Positions 16,707-25,433 of a stretch of 41,066 nt of DNA are shown in pieces. The stretch is taken from IMG/VR virus record IMGVR_UViG_3300050190_000059, positions 64,001 through 105,066 of that record. One strand, given 5' to 3'. The position numbers and the translations under genes were made by a program. Origin of the DNA: a virus. The notes beneath the pieces are model-generated. The model was not told the origin of the DNA and made no database searches. It saw only the letters and a program-made list of their open reading frames with translations. Position 1 is the stretch's first letter. Every line of letters begins with the position of its first letter.

Positions 16707-17999
16707 TTACTTGACAGGGATGCCGTAAGACGCAAGCTGCTTAACGAACTGAGGGTCGTTCTTCAGCTTTGCCTTCATTACCTTCGGGTCCATGTCTCGA
16801 ACTGTCTTCAAAAATTCCTTTCTCGCGAGTGCTGGGTCTGGTAGCCCCGGGCGTTGTGCGCTTAATGAACCCGGTGCTATACTCCCACCTACTCCCGGAC
16901 GACGGGCCGCTGGTTGCGCATTGTGCGCGGCGGCAGACGTCGGAGCCGTTGCTTCAACCACAGGAGTGACTACTGCCTGTGGAGGGGCTTGTGTTTCTAG
17001 TGCTGGCACTGTTGCTGCCGTTTCCGCTACTACCGGGATTGCCGGGGTCACGGGCGTTGCTACAGCGGCTGGTGCAACCGGATTAGCGGCTACAACAGCG
17101 GGTACGGTTGCCGAAGGTTCTACCTTGGCAAGTTTGTTTCCCTGTTCCTTAAGGTCTTGGAATGCGGCCTCAAGGTTGTCCAGAGTAAATTCTAGGTTGT
17201 GGTCTCGGAAGTACTCGTCGATAGCTACCGAGTTAGCTGTGCACGGAACATAGTCGTGCAAGTGACGGCGCATGAATTCGTTGGAGATCGCGCGCCCGTT
17301 TTCCTGTTGTATCTTGGCGCGAAGTTTGTCTTCGCGTTCCTTATACGAAGTCTCGATCACCTCATGAATAACATCGGTGACCTTAGCCGTGTCCTTCGAT
17401 TCTAGAGCGATGCGCGCGGCTTCCGCGATCTCTTCTGGCGTCAAGAGAGTCTTCTCTTTGAAGGTCAACTTCTGTTTCTTTAGACGGTGAAATGCGCGTG
17501 TCGCATTCTCGTGCGCGTCGCGCTTCTTGATCGCCAACTCCGGGAGCGTGCGTGCCTCCAAGTGAGTCGGGCGTCCGATAGGTGTTCCGTCTTCGTCGCG
17601 AACCTGATACTCTTCAACGTAGCGCGTGGCCTTGCCGCTCGCGTCGCGGGTAATGGTAACGCCTGCGCCCTTCCACTCTGCGTCTTCCTCTTCGTAGGAC
17701 TTAGCAACAGGAACTACTTGTGTTGGCACAACAGCATCGACTTGCGCTGGCACGGCGGCCATCTCGGTCGCCTGTGCTGCAAGTTCCTCTGTCGAAGGGG
17801 GGACGACGCGATCTAACTGCGCGTCTAACTCCTCTTCCTTCTGTTTTGCTTCTAGCATCAGCGCGCTAATGCGCGTTGCGACGCCGCTTCCGCGCGTTCC
17901 CATCAACTTCTGCATATCAGCAGATGTCTCTGGATTTTTGATAGCTAGTAAGATAGACTTCAAGTCCATCTTCAGAACTTGTTCAAGAGTTATTGACAT
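16707..17999 (-). CDS. Scaffolding protein (probable)
   Basis: 430 residues, highly charged and helical with Ala/Pro/Val-rich linkers (about 90-115 and 290-375). Segments such as LEAKQKEEELDAQLDRVV and EREDKLRAKIQQENGRAISNE are coiled-coil-like. The C-terminus is basic and helical (DPKVMKAKLKNDPQFVKQLASYG), as in scaffolds that bind the coat through a short C-terminal helix. Its position directly upstream of the capsid gene is the strongest support. There is no membrane segment or protease motif. AAGGA precedes the ATG. Confidence 0.7.
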   Translation of the reverse strand: MSITLEQVLKMDLKSILLAIKNPETSADMQKLMGTRGSGVATRISALMLEAKQKEEELDAQLDRVVPPSTEELAAQATEMAAVPAQVDAVVPTQVVPVAKSYEEEDAEWKGAGVTITRDASGKATRYVEEYQVRDEDGTPIGRPTHLEARTLPELAIKKRDAHENATRAFHRLKKQKLTFKEKTLLTPEEIAEAARIALESKDTAKVTDVIHEVIETSYKEREDKLRAKIQQENGRAISNEFMRRHLHDYVPCTANSVAIDEYFRDHNLEFTLDNLEAAFQDLKEQGNKLAKVEPSATVPAVVAANPVAPAAVATPVTPAIPVVAETAATVPALETQAPPQAVVTPVVEATAPTSAAAHNAQPAARRPGVGGSIAPGSLSAQRPGLPDPALARKEFLKTVRDMDPKVMKAKLKNDPQFVKQLASYGIPVK

Positions 18000-18011
18000 G
18001 TGGCATCCTTA

Positions 18012-18380
18012 TTAATTCTGTTTCGGTTCCTTTGCAGGAGATTCGATTGGCATGCGAAAACGCGCGGGCGGTTCGAAAACAGCCGTTGGACTTTCGCGCT
18101 GCTGTGCTTCTAGTACGGCGTTGCGTTGGTGCAACTTCACCGAGTCAAGTACCTCGGCTGAAAACTTGTTCATAGCGTGTGCCGTGGTCTGAAGACCCGT
18201 GAGCACCTCGCTGTAACGTTCCTGTGTTGGCTTCAACTTGATGACTTCCTGCGTCGCGGTGCGGCAGGCCTCGGCCATCAGCTTCACGAGAATTTTCCAA
18301 CCCGGTTGATTCACGAGTTGCGCCAGTGCCAATCTCTCTTCGAAGGGCAGTCCGTCGCCTAATAGTTTACGATCTGACAT
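18012..18380 (-). CDS. Small helical head-region protein
   Basis: 122 residues from ATG 18380. This start is preferred over one eight codons upstream because GGAGAGGACCCA lies directly before it. The protein is helical (FEERLALAQLVNQPGWKILVKLMAEA...) with a Pro-rich tail. The spacing GWKIL and a run of Glu/Arg-rich helices resemble small proteins often found between portal and scaffold genes, but there is no named function. It overlaps the zinc-motif gene by 14 bases. Confidence 0.65.
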   Translation of the reverse strand: MSDRKLLGDGLPFEERLALAQLVNQPGWKILVKLMAEACRTATQEVIKLKPTQERYSEVLTGLQTTAHAMNKFSAEVLDSVKLHQRNAVLEAQQRESPTAVFEPPARFRMPIESPAKEPKQN

Positions 18381-18837
18381 TGGGTCCTCTCCAGAAGGCT
18401 GCACTGCCGCCGCGTTCTGACGATGACGGGCGATTGGTGGACGACGCTAACAGATTCTTTGCGGTGAGCCAGTTCTCATCCTTGGGACCACGACTCACGA
18501 ATCCGCAGTTCAACAGGCACCAGATTTTAACCGTGCCATCGGAGAACGTGTGCATCGCCATATTATAATCTTTGAAGACACCTTGGACGCTGGTGCCGCC
18601 CTTTAAATGCTTGCAGAACGGATTGGGCGGGTCTGGATTTCTCGGTACGAGCTTGAACCCTTTGTAGCTCTCGCGACTTCTAAACTCCCGAAGGAACTCG
18701 TCCGCTAATCGGACTTGTTCGGCTTGCGCGGCCTTGCGCGCGTCTTGTTCGAGTTGCTGTACGAACGGCGCGAACTTCCCGTTCACAAATGTGAGTATGT
18801 GAAGCCAGAGGTTCCACATCCAGAGTTTAATTTTCAT
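18367..18837 (-). CDS. Small membrane-associated protein with CKHLKGG zinc-like motif
   Basis: 156 residues. The N-terminus is hydrophobic (WMWNLWLHILTFV, about 6-18) and could anchor it in a membrane. A helical stretch follows (about 25-50), then FCKHLKGGTS, MHTFSDGTVKIWC and a further Cys, giving the same Cys-x-His...His...Cys-x3-Cys set as the gene at 13585-14136. The tail carries SSSERGG. The paralogue lacks the hydrophobic N-terminus. Role unknown; it lies between portal and scaffold. Confidence 0.7.
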   Translation of the reverse strand: MKIKLWMWNLWLHILTFVNGKFAPFVQQLEQDARKAAQAEQVRLADEFLREFRSRESYKGFKLVPRNPDPPNPFCKHLKGGTSVQGVFKDYNMAMHTFSDGTVKIWCLLNCGFVSRGPKDENWLTAKNLLASSTNRPSSSERGGSAAFWRGPNVRS

Positions 18838-18871
18838 TGTATTGTTCCTTTCCCTTTCGGGTATTGTGGTA

Positions 18872-18887
18872 GGGGCGTTTCCGCCCC
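18872..18887 (-). other. GNRA-type hairpin after the portal gene
   Basis: Minus-strand GGGGCG-GAAA-CGCCCC is a perfect six-pair stem with a GAAA loop, a few bases after the portal stop. No T-run follows, so mRNA stabilisation or processing is likelier than termination. Confidence 0.45.
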
Positions 18888-18894
18888 CACTGAA

Positions 18895-20991
18895 TTATAA
18901 AGCTGTTGTTGCGCCGAAGCCTTGCGTCTGGTCGCCGCCTACGCCCATTGCGGGCTGCGTAGACTTTTCGATAGAAGCGCGGAAGGCCTCGTTGCCAGCC
19001 TTGCCGAGTTGCTTCTGATTCTCTGTTACTTGTTCCTGTTGGAACTTCTGCTGCTGCATATCCATCGCGTTCTTCTGCTGCGCGGCCTGCAATGCGGCAG
19101 GGCTGTTCGCTTGATGTCTCGCCTTCTCTGGGTCCGTCATCATGCGTAGGAAGGCCTGACTGAACTTCCATCCGGCTGCGTCAACGAATGCTTGGAAGAT
19201 GGCTGGTGCATCGAACTGGTACCCGGCGTCGTTCGCGTTGGCGACGAACGTTGGGTTGTTCAAAAGCTGAATCATGATTGGGAGGGCCTGCGCCATTTCT
19301 TTCTTGGCACCTAGGCTTGAACCCGCGAGAACTTCGTACTCGACCTTGGCGTTGCGCAGCTTAACGTGGTCGACCTTGAAGTCGTTGCCGATCTTCTCAC
19401 CGAGGATGTCACGGATGACGCTCGTCGGAAGTAGGTCGTTGTCTAGATCGTCCATCTGGAAGAGCCACGGCACAAAGACCTGTCTCACGAAGCGTCCGGT
19501 TGGGCCGTCTAGACGGGCCGCGTTGGCCCCGATGACTGCCGCCGCACCTGTGGCATTCCTCATGCCCGTTGTGGCGATGCCCGCGTGACCCGCGCCCTGC
19601 ATGACCTGCTCGTTCGCGCCGGAGGTTGCTGCACCTGCCGACTGCGACTGCTGGATGAACTCAAACGCCTGCGGTGGTACCGGAGGCATCTGTAGGAACT
19701 TGAAGGCCTTCTCGACGTCCTCTTCAACGTCGATGATGCCGCCTTGCTCCCAGCGCGTGTTCTGCGTGACCGCATTAAAGCCTTTCTTGCGAAGAGCGAC
19801 TGGCTGCAAACAGTATGCCAGCAAATCAAGAGCAAGGTTAGTTACGCCCTGCTCAACAATTTGCTCGCTACCGATAAGCAGGCCTAATCCCTGCCCATAA
19901 AAATTGTCTGGGATGTTGCGCCAGTTGGCTGAGAAGAACGGAATCTTCCCGAACGGGTTTGCCTCGTTGCGGATTAGAATGTTGTGGCCGTTGAAGAGCA
20001 GGACCACGATAACCTTCTCGTCGTCCCAGTGCTCCAAGATTTCTAGCGGTGCTCTGTTCGGGTCCGCTGACGTTGCCACGTTGCGCGGGCGCGCGTGCTG
20101 CAAATAGCCCATCATCCCTTCCGGGATGGTCATCGTGATGTTGTCCGGCCCACCTGAAGTCGCCTTCGAGAATATCTCGCGTAGGACAGACTCCTCCGGG
20201 ATGTTATAACCCTCGGTGCCGCGCAGGCGGTCCAAGTCTTGGTACGTCGCGTAGTCGCGGTAGACAACCCACTTCGCTGCGCGGATATCTCCAACGCGGC
20301 AAGAGGGGTCAACAAGAACGGTGCGGATGTCGCAGAACTTTAACCACGGGTGAGATACTTTCTTCTTATAAAACTCGATCTCGAAATCGTCTGAGTCGGG
20401 CGTGTCGATTGGTGCGGTCTCCAAACCATCTGGGACGTCGACCTTCGGTGCGTAACGCTTGTACTTCTTTTCGGTCTTTTCGTACTCGACGTAGCCCCAC
20501 TTCCAGATCGCGGTGCCTAGCAATGCCATCTGCTCCAACCCGCGTTCGACCTCTTCCTCGAAGCGCATCGCCTTCAGTTGGAAGGTGAACAACGCGGTCT
20601 TGGCTTGGATGAGTTCCTGATCTGTGCCCGGGCTGGGACGAAGTAGGAAACAAGGGTCCTCATAGAAAATGCCCTGCATGATCTTCGGGATGATAGAACT
20701 GATGTGGTTCGACACCATGAACTTCGGTACTGCTGAGTTGGCGGCGTTGCCGTCGCTGTTGGATGAGATCGGCGACTGGTACAGCAAGTCGCTCATCGTC
20801 CAGCCGCTGGCCCACTGATTAATGTTTACGAAGTTGTCCGCCGTCTCGGTATCTGTTAAGACCAACTTGATCGCAGCCGTGTCGTTGAACTGAATAGTCC
20901 CGGTCTCTGAGTCCACGTAGGTATTTTCTAACGTGATCTCGTTTGCTGGAATCTGCTCTAGGTCTGCAACCTGTTGGTCGATATCGCTCAT
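18895..20991 (-). CDS. Portal protein
   Basis: 698 residues from ATG 20991, which overlaps the terminase stop as ATGA; GGAG lies just upstream. An alternative GTG three codons earlier is less likely. The layout matches portals of short-tailed phages: N-terminal region, a wing with GTAIWKWGYVEYEKTEKKYKRY, a clip/stem region with NPFGKIPFFSANWRNIPDNFYGQG and the helix around SEQIVEQGVTNLALDLL, and a Gln/Ala-rich C-terminal tail (QKNAMDMQQQKFQQEQVTE), like the barrel part. It forms the dodecameric DNA entry ring that binds TerL. Confidence 0.92.
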   Translation of the reverse strand: MSDIDQQVADLEQIPANEITLENTYVDSETGTIQFNDTAAIKLVLTDTETADNFVNINQWASGWTMSDLLYQSPISSNSDGNAANSAVPKFMVSNHISSIIPKIMQGIFYEDPCFLLRPSPGTDQELIQAKTALFTFQLKAMRFEEEVERGLEQMALLGTAIWKWGYVEYEKTEKKYKRYAPKVDVPDGLETAPIDTPDSDDFEIEFYKKKVSHPWLKFCDIRTVLVDPSCRVGDIRAAKWVVYRDYATYQDLDRLRGTEGYNIPEESVLREIFSKATSGGPDNITMTIPEGMMGYLQHARPRNVATSADPNRAPLEILEHWDDEKVIVVLLFNGHNILIRNEANPFGKIPFFSANWRNIPDNFYGQGLGLLIGSEQIVEQGVTNLALDLLAYCLQPVALRKKGFNAVTQNTRWEQGGIIDVEEDVEKAFKFLQMPPVPPQAFEFIQQSQSAGAATSGANEQVMQGAGHAGIATTGMRNATGAAAVIGANAARLDGPTGRFVRQVFVPWLFQMDDLDNDLLPTSVIRDILGEKIGNDFKVDHVKLRNAKVEYEVLAGSSLGAKKEMAQALPIMIQLLNNPTFVANANDAGYQFDAPAIFQAFVDAAGWKFSQAFLRMMTDPEKARHQANSPAALQAAQQKNAMDMQQQKFQQEQVTENQKQLGKAGNEAFRASIEKSTQPAMGVGGDQTQGFGATTAL

Positions 20992-23222
20992 ATTCTCCAC
21001 GGCCCTTTATTGCCGAAGACTCTCATCCTCGGGTCCTGCGGCGTTGGCGGTGCGACCTCAATTATGGTCGGTCCTGCCTCTGTTCGCGTTTGAAGCTGCT
21101 GTCCGAAGTAGCGGTCGTATTGTTGCTGCTTGCGGAAATGCTTCGCTTGCTCTTCCTCTAACCGTCTCTCTTCTCCCGGGTCCGGCAGTGCGCCACCTGT
21201 AGGTCTTGAACCTGCGGGAAGAATGTAGATGAGGTAAGAGATCGCATCTGGAATATCGTCTTTGCGGCCTTTGTTCTTTTTCTCGCCTGTGTACTGAATG
21301 AACTGTTTGAAGGTCTCATCAATCCAAGGACCCATGACGAAGTGTAGGCGGTGCTCACTGAGAAGAATTTCTACGCTCTTGATTCGGTTGCGCTTCGCGT
21401 TCTCTTCTCTCGATGGCTGTCTGGGGAAAATGTATGGCTGGTAGCCGAACTTGTTGCCGACACGAGTGATCTCGTCTCGTAACATCTCGTAGCCGTTCGA
21501 CTGCTCGATCATCGTAACCTTCGGCCCCCACTTCTTTGAGAGGGATATGATCTGGAAGGCTAACTCCGAATACTTCCACTTATCGTAGATGATCTCAAGG
21601 ATGACGAAGGACCACTCACCTGCGTCGTTCTTGTACAAGCGTGCGACCACTCCTACTGAGTAGTCTGATGTCTTCTTATCTGACAATGCCCAGTCCCAGA
21701 CGATGTAGATGTCGCCGGACTTTGGCGCGGCCTCGCGCTGGTACATGTGCGAACGAAGATCGGCCTCGGTGAAGCTGATTCTGAATCCGCTGTCTTCGGC
21801 GGCGTCGGTCGGCTCGTTCAACTGCTGGTTGCGGAAATACTTCTCGCCCTTCTTGAGAAGGATGCCGCGTAACTTTTTGAAGGTAGAAATCTGAGGGAAG
21901 GTCAGAGTGACCATTTCTTCGGTCAGATGGAATATGTTTACTTCCGCGTACTCTGGCTTGACTGTCCAGCATCCGCGCGCGTGGTACTTAATAGGCGCGA
22001 TTTCGCCTGTCTCCGCATTCGGACCAAGGCGAGTTCCGTACCAGTCATCGGTGAAGTAGCGGGTACCGATGTGATCTATGAATCCGACGAACGGCTCCAA
22101 ATAGTCGTCTGTGCCGTCGTACTTGACTTTGATCTTGGCGCGGCCCTCTTCGTTGTTCGAGTTTTCGTCGGTGACGATATCGTCGCCCTTCTTAACGTCG
22201 CAGTGCCAACCTGAAAGGTTAGCGACAATCGAGTTAACCCACAGCGAGCCTTCCTTCTGATTGTGTAGGCGGGCGGGGCAGAACAACGGTTCTTTCGAGG
22301 TTCCGTCAACACCGCGCAGAACGTACTCGGGGAACAGCAAGTGAAACGCTGTCGGTTCTGCTCCGGCTGACAAGTTAAAGTAACCTTTGATTTCCTGCGC
22401 AAAGGACACGGCGAGTTTATACTCACCTGTGATAATAAAGATTCTGATGTCGGGACAATTCAGCAACCACTGAGCGGCATCAACTCCGTTGATCGTGCTC
22501 TTGTAGTATCCGCGACTGTCCAACAGCATCATCTCGCGCTCGCGCCACTGGTGCTGGTCGTCGACCATGTCGTGAAAGTCGTCGAGGGTATAGCCTTCGA
22601 AATACATAGGCTCCACAGCCGGACGGCTGCGGTCTACGGTGCCGTCTTGATTCAGCCACGGGCCGCCGAAATTCTTCGGAACGAACTGGTCGCAGGTAAC
22701 TTGGTGCACGGTGCGGTATAAACCCTTGCCAAGCAAACGAGAGAGCCAAAACAAATCTTTGCGCGCGCGATCTCTTAAATCGAGCCAACGCCAGAAAGAC
22801 ACGACGTCATTAACTTCGTAACTGATATCTTCGGTGGTACGGTGACCACGTCCCTTCTTTTTCTGGGCGGGGTCGACCTCGGAACTCTGGATTCGAATGG
22901 CCGTCTCGGAAGGGTTGGGACGTTTCGGACCCTTCTTGGTCGCCTTGATAGCGGTGGCCTCATCGTCGTCTTCGTCGGCATCTCCGTTCTCCGGTTGACC
23001 GTAAAATAGACGCACGAGTTGTGTATAGCTACGAGCCTCGCTCTTAAATCTTTTGCCCGCCTTGTCGTGAGCGGCTACCTCTTCCAAAAGCCGAGTCATT
23101 GCAAGTTCTTTCTCAGCGAGTGCTGCTTGTGTTGCCTTTACGACTTCCGCGTTGTACGGTTCCGGTAGACCCTTATCACGCGCTCTTTTATTGGCTTGCT
23201 TCTGCTGGGATGTTAATGCCAC
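20988..23222 (-). CDS. terL: Terminase large subunit (TerL)
   Basis: 744 residues, starting at GTG 23222 with AGGAG before it. The ATPase part holds a Walker A-like SRGYYKST (about 236-243) and the following helix; FIDHIGTRYFTDDWYG (about 381-396) resembles the coupling region. The RNase H-like nuclease part shows IVWDWALSDKKTSDYS (Asp about 510), MIEQSNGYE (Glu about 573) and KDDIPDAIS (Asp about 655-659), the three acidic positions expected. The N-terminal ~130 residues are an extra charged region with an acidic/basic linker, longer than in many TerL proteins. It cuts and pumps DNA into the prohead through the portal encoded next. Confidence 0.92.
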   Translation of the reverse strand: MALTSQQKQANKRARDKGLPEPYNAEVVKATQAALAEKELAMTRLLEEVAAHDKAGKRFKSEARSYTQLVRLFYGQPENGDADEDDDEATAIKATKKGPKRPNPSETAIRIQSSEVDPAQKKKGRGHRTTEDISYEVNDVVSFWRWLDLRDRARKDLFWLSRLLGKGLYRTVHQVTCDQFVPKNFGGPWLNQDGTVDRSRPAVEPMYFEGYTLDDFHDMVDDQHQWREREMMLLDSRGYYKSTINGVDAAQWLLNCPDIRIFIITGEYKLAVSFAQEIKGYFNLSAGAEPTAFHLLFPEYVLRGVDGTSKEPLFCPARLHNQKEGSLWVNSIVANLSGWHCDVKKGDDIVTDENSNNEEGRAKIKVKYDGTDDYLEPFVGFIDHIGTRYFTDDWYGTRLGPNAETGEIAPIKYHARGCWTVKPEYAEVNIFHLTEEMVTLTFPQISTFKKLRGILLKKGEKYFRNQQLNEPTDAAEDSGFRISFTEADLRSHMYQREAAPKSGDIYIVWDWALSDKKTSDYSVGVVARLYKNDAGEWSFVILEIIYDKWKYSELAFQIISLSKKWGPKVTMIEQSNGYEMLRDEITRVGNKFGYQPYIFPRQPSREENAKRNRIKSVEILLSEHRLHFVMGPWIDETFKQFIQYTGEKKNKGRKDDIPDAISYLIYILPAGSRPTGGALPDPGEERRLEEEQAKHFRKQQQYDRYFGQQLQTRTEAGPTIIEVAPPTPQDPRMRVFGNKGPWRI

Positions 23223-23239
23223 GGCGTACTCCTATTGGT

Positions 23240-23500
23240 TTACTGCGATGATGCGTCTGTGACTTCCTTCACTTGGCGAGCCTTCGCGGCTAATTCGTCC
23301 CCGGTAGTCGTGGGAGCAGCAGCGGCGGCCTTTCGAGCATTATGTGCATGAGCGTAATCGGATGTTGGTGCGAGGGCTTTCTTGGGTGCGGTCGGGTCTA
23401 CTTTATTCCCGGCCTGATGTGTTACGCTGGACGACAAGTTGTTTGAGTCATCAAGTGCTTTTTGTGCGCTCGCGAGCGCGGATGTTATAGGGTTGCCCAT
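23240..23500 (-). CDS. Small polar protein of unknown function
   Basis: 86 residues, Ala-rich, no Cys, mostly disordered or helical. AGAGGAGA precedes the ATG, which supports a real gene. It lies 17 bases before TerL. It is in the place where a small terminase subunit might be expected, but I see no helix-turn-helix and do not make that call. Confidence 0.6.
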   Translation of the reverse strand: MGNPITSALASAQKALDDSNNLSSSVTHQAGNKVDPTAPKKALAPTSDYAHAHNARKAAAAAPTTTGDELAAKARQVKEVTDASSQ

Positions 23501-23509
23501 GTTCTCCTC

Positions 23510-23980
23510 TTACTGCGCCTGTGCGCGGCTATCTGGGGCTGGTGCGTCGCTATCTTGAGTGGCGTTTAAGTCTCGACAAACCTTCACTTCTACGTTCGCG
23601 TTTTTCGCTAGCTGGGTGCCATCGGCTGCGACGCCATAAACAATCGCAACTACCTCGTCGCCGTTCAAAAACACACCAGAGATTTTCCCTTTGCCAGCCT
23701 CTTTTATTACCAGCACGAGGTCGTTGTGGCCGTAATGCTTTCCGTTCTTATCGGTGGACGTGTACTCGTAAACAACTGGCTTCGCGGGCTTCATGTTGGT
23801 ATCCGGCCCGGTCTGGAATTCGGTAAAGGTGACGCTCTTTCCGTCTCGGTATATGAGGTGAGCCGCGACGAACTTACCCGGCGAACATGCGCCGATGTCG
23901 TAACCAACTGCCCTGTTAAGAAGTCCGCAACCGGAGAACAACAGGGTTGCCGCGAGCACTGCGGTGCAAAGAGCCTTCAT
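23510..23980 (-). CDS. Phage-encoded lipoprotein
   Basis: 156 residues. A signal peptide (MKALCTAVLAATLLFSG) ends in the lipobox LFSGC with Cys at 18, so it should be lipidated and membrane-anchored on the periplasmic side. The mature part is beta-rich with two further Cys. Phage lipoproteins of this sort can act in superinfection exclusion or lysis; no motif decides between them. GGAGA precedes the ATG. It lies next to a small membrane protein gene, as in lysis/exclusion cassettes. Confidence 0.8.
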   Translation of the reverse strand: MKALCTAVLAATLLFSGCGLLNRAVGYDIGACSPGKFVAAHLIYRDGKSVTFTEFQTGPDTNMKPAKPVVYEYTSTDKNGKHYGHNDLVLVIKEAGKGKISGVFLNGDEVVAIVYGVAADGTQLAKNANVEVKVCRDLNATQDSDAPAPDSRAQAQ

Positions 23981-23992
23981 GGTGTGTCTCCG

Positions 23993-24262
23993 TCACTTCT
24001 GAATATTGATGTCGTTTACGATGGTCGTGTTCTGGTTCTGGCGGGTGTGCATGTCGTCGAGAGCGTCGTGAGCACAAAGCAAGCCTTGGATGGCCGTGAC
24101 GGCCAACGCAAAATTCCCGTCGAGTTTGCCTCTGAATGCTAAGACTATACAGGACGCGCCGAATACGACGGCCCAGAATTCGCTGAGACCGCCGAAGAAA
24201 CGATACACAGGCGTGAATGCGCCCGCGTGAATAATTTGTGAGGCCTTGTCCTTCCAGCCCAT
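23993..24262 (-). CDS. Small membrane protein, holin candidate
   Basis: 89 residues with two short hydrophobic segments (about 29-45, FWAVVFGASCIVLAF; about 50-64, FALAVTAIQGLLCA) joined by a GKLDGN turn and followed by a polar tail. The size and hairpin topology fit a holin, but no lysin is found beside it, so this is a candidate only. It starts one base after the stop of the previous gene and precedes the lipoprotein gene. Confidence 0.6.
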   Translation of the reverse strand: MGWKDKASQIIHAGAFTPVYRFFGGLSEFWAVVFGASCIVLAFRGKLDGNFALAVTAIQGLLCAHDALDDMHTRQNQNTTIVNDINIQK

Positions 24263-24263
24263 A

Positions 24264-24668
24264 TTACTTCCCGCGCATCGAGTGCAACTTCGCCATCGCT
24301 GCTACGTGTGAGTTGTCTGACTTGTGAGCAGACTCCAGCTTATCCGCTGGGATGTCTTCGCCTTGAGGGATGCCGACCGCGTCGTGAAGCCCACCCTTGC
24401 GCAGGTGATGCATCGCGCGATAAAGTGATACGTTTTTCTTTGCCACGGGTTTATCCTTGGGAATTACTTTCTCCCCGCCTTGAAGATTATAGACGCCGTC
24501 CTTCGGTACAACACCGCCTGTGTGCATGCTGGGGACGGCAGGCGTGCGGTCGGTCGCGTCAAACGTTGGGTGCTTCTGGCCCATTATAGACTTGCTAACG
24601 GCTGTCGCCATCTGTCCTATGCGTTCGAGACCAGAGGGTTCCTGTTTGTCCTTGTCGTCGTCAGCCAT
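24264..24668 (-). CDS. Small conserved-type phage protein with GGVVPKDGVYNLQGGEKVIP motif
   Basis: 134 residues from ATG 24668 (MADDDKDK). An upstream in-frame extension would run deep into the His-rich gene and is rejected. The motif GGVVPKDGVYNLQGGEKVIP resembles Gly-rich motifs near tape-measure or virion proteins in many phages. The C-terminal part (RKGGLHDAVGIPQGEDIPADKL...) is also a recurring phage element. Biochemical role unknown. It lies one base after the His-rich gene, so they are co-translated. Confidence 0.7.
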   Translation of the reverse strand: MADDDKDKQEPSGLERIGQMATAVSKSIMGQKHPTFDATDRTPAVPSMHTGGVVPKDGVYNLQGGEKVIPKDKPVAKKNVSLYRAMHHLRKGGLHDAVGIPQGEDIPADKLESAHKSDNSHVAAMAKLHSMRGK

Positions 24669-24669
24669 A

Positions 24670-24924
24670 TTAGGCCTGTGCTGGTGCGCCCGCCATCGGC
24701 GGTGCCGCTGCTGCTGGCGCGCCCGCGCCCGGAGCCGCTTGCTCTGGCTCACCCGGATTCGGTGCCGAAGTGTGGTCCATCATGTTATCCATTAAAGAAT
24801 CGTGGTCGCCGACCGCACTTTTGTGGTCCTTATGCGGTCCATCTTTGTGGACGTGGTGGACGGTGTGGCTTCCGTCTTCATGGTGCTCCACATGGGAGTG
24901 AGTGTAGGGGTGCTTTTTCTTCAT
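24670..24924 (-). CDS. His-rich small protein
   Basis: 84 residues. The first half is rich in His (HSHVEHHEDGSHTVHHVHKDGPHKDHK), which could bind metal; the second half is Met/Asp then Ala/Pro/Gly-rich. GGAGT lies six bases before the ATG. Its first 47 bases overlap the end of the endonuclease VII-like gene, which suggests that gene inserted here and trimmed or extended the boundary. Function unknown. Confidence 0.65.
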   Translation of the reverse strand: MKKKHPYTHSHVEHHEDGSHTVHHVHKDGPHKDHKSAVGDHDSLMDNMMDHTSAPNPGEPEQAAPGAGAPAAAAPPMAGAPAQA

Positions 24925-25351
24925 AAGGTACTCCGTGTTTCTTTAGATACTCGATGGCTCTTTCAAAAACCGCAATCCTGTCTTTGCTATTTCCAAGTAG
25001 AAGATTACAAAATCTACAAAGTAGTTCTCGGTTCTTTCCTGTTACGTGGTCGTGGTCGATGCAGGGCGTCTTCGTAAAAACATCAAGACAAATAGCGCAA
25101 CGATTATTCTGCACCACTTTCATTCCCTGAAACTCTGCTTCAAGCACCCCGTACTTGCTCTTTCGTATCGCAGCACGACCTTTTTCTGGGTCGAGTTCTC
25201 TGCTTTCCCTAGACCACTTGAGAGAAAGTTGTCTGTGCTTTTCTCGATTAGCTTCTCGCCAACGCTTAGTCGCCGCCCTGTTTCGCTCCGGATGATTCTT
25301 TCTATACTTTCGGGAAGCGGCGTTATTTCTTTCTCGTAAACTTTCAACCAT
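24878..25351 (-). CDS. Endonuclease VII-like HNH homing endonuclease
   Basis: 157 residues. A basic helical N-terminus (about 1-70) is followed by NNRCAICLDVF, CIDHDHVTGKNRELLCRFCN and ERAIEYLKKHG, the zinc-binding Cys pairs and DHDH catalytic core of the T4 endonuclease VII / recombination endonuclease VII family. In phages such free-standing genes are often homing elements. GGAGAA precedes the ATG. A hairpin at 25378-25398 lies in its leader. Its 3' end invades the start of the His-rich gene. Confidence 0.9.
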   Translation of the reverse strand: MVESLRERNNAASRKYRKNHPERNRAATKRWREANREKHRQLSLKWSRESRELDPEKGRAAIRKSKYGVLEAEFQGMKVVQNNRCAICLDVFTKTPCIDHDHVTGKNRELLCRFCNLLLGNSKDRIAVFERAIEYLKKHGVPYEEKAPLHSLPCGAP

Positions 25352-25377
25352 TTTGTTCTCCTATTAAGAACGACAAA

Positions 25378-25398
25378 GAGGGTGTAATAGGCACCCTC
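25378..25398 (-). terminator. Hairpin with T-rich tail before the endonuclease VII-like gene
   Basis: Minus-strand GAGGGTG-CCTATTA-CACCCTC, then TTTGTCGTTCTT. This looks like an intrinsic terminator after the histidine phosphatase gene, or an attenuator that keeps the endonuclease low. Confidence 0.6.
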
Positions 25399-25433
25399 CA
25401 AGTCTAGCCCCGGGAGCAACCCCGAAGAATCTT

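Noticed and set aside
24669-24752. Longer N-terminus for the 134-residue gene
   Set aside because: It would be Arg/Gln-rich translation of the His-rich gene in another frame and lacks a ribosome site.
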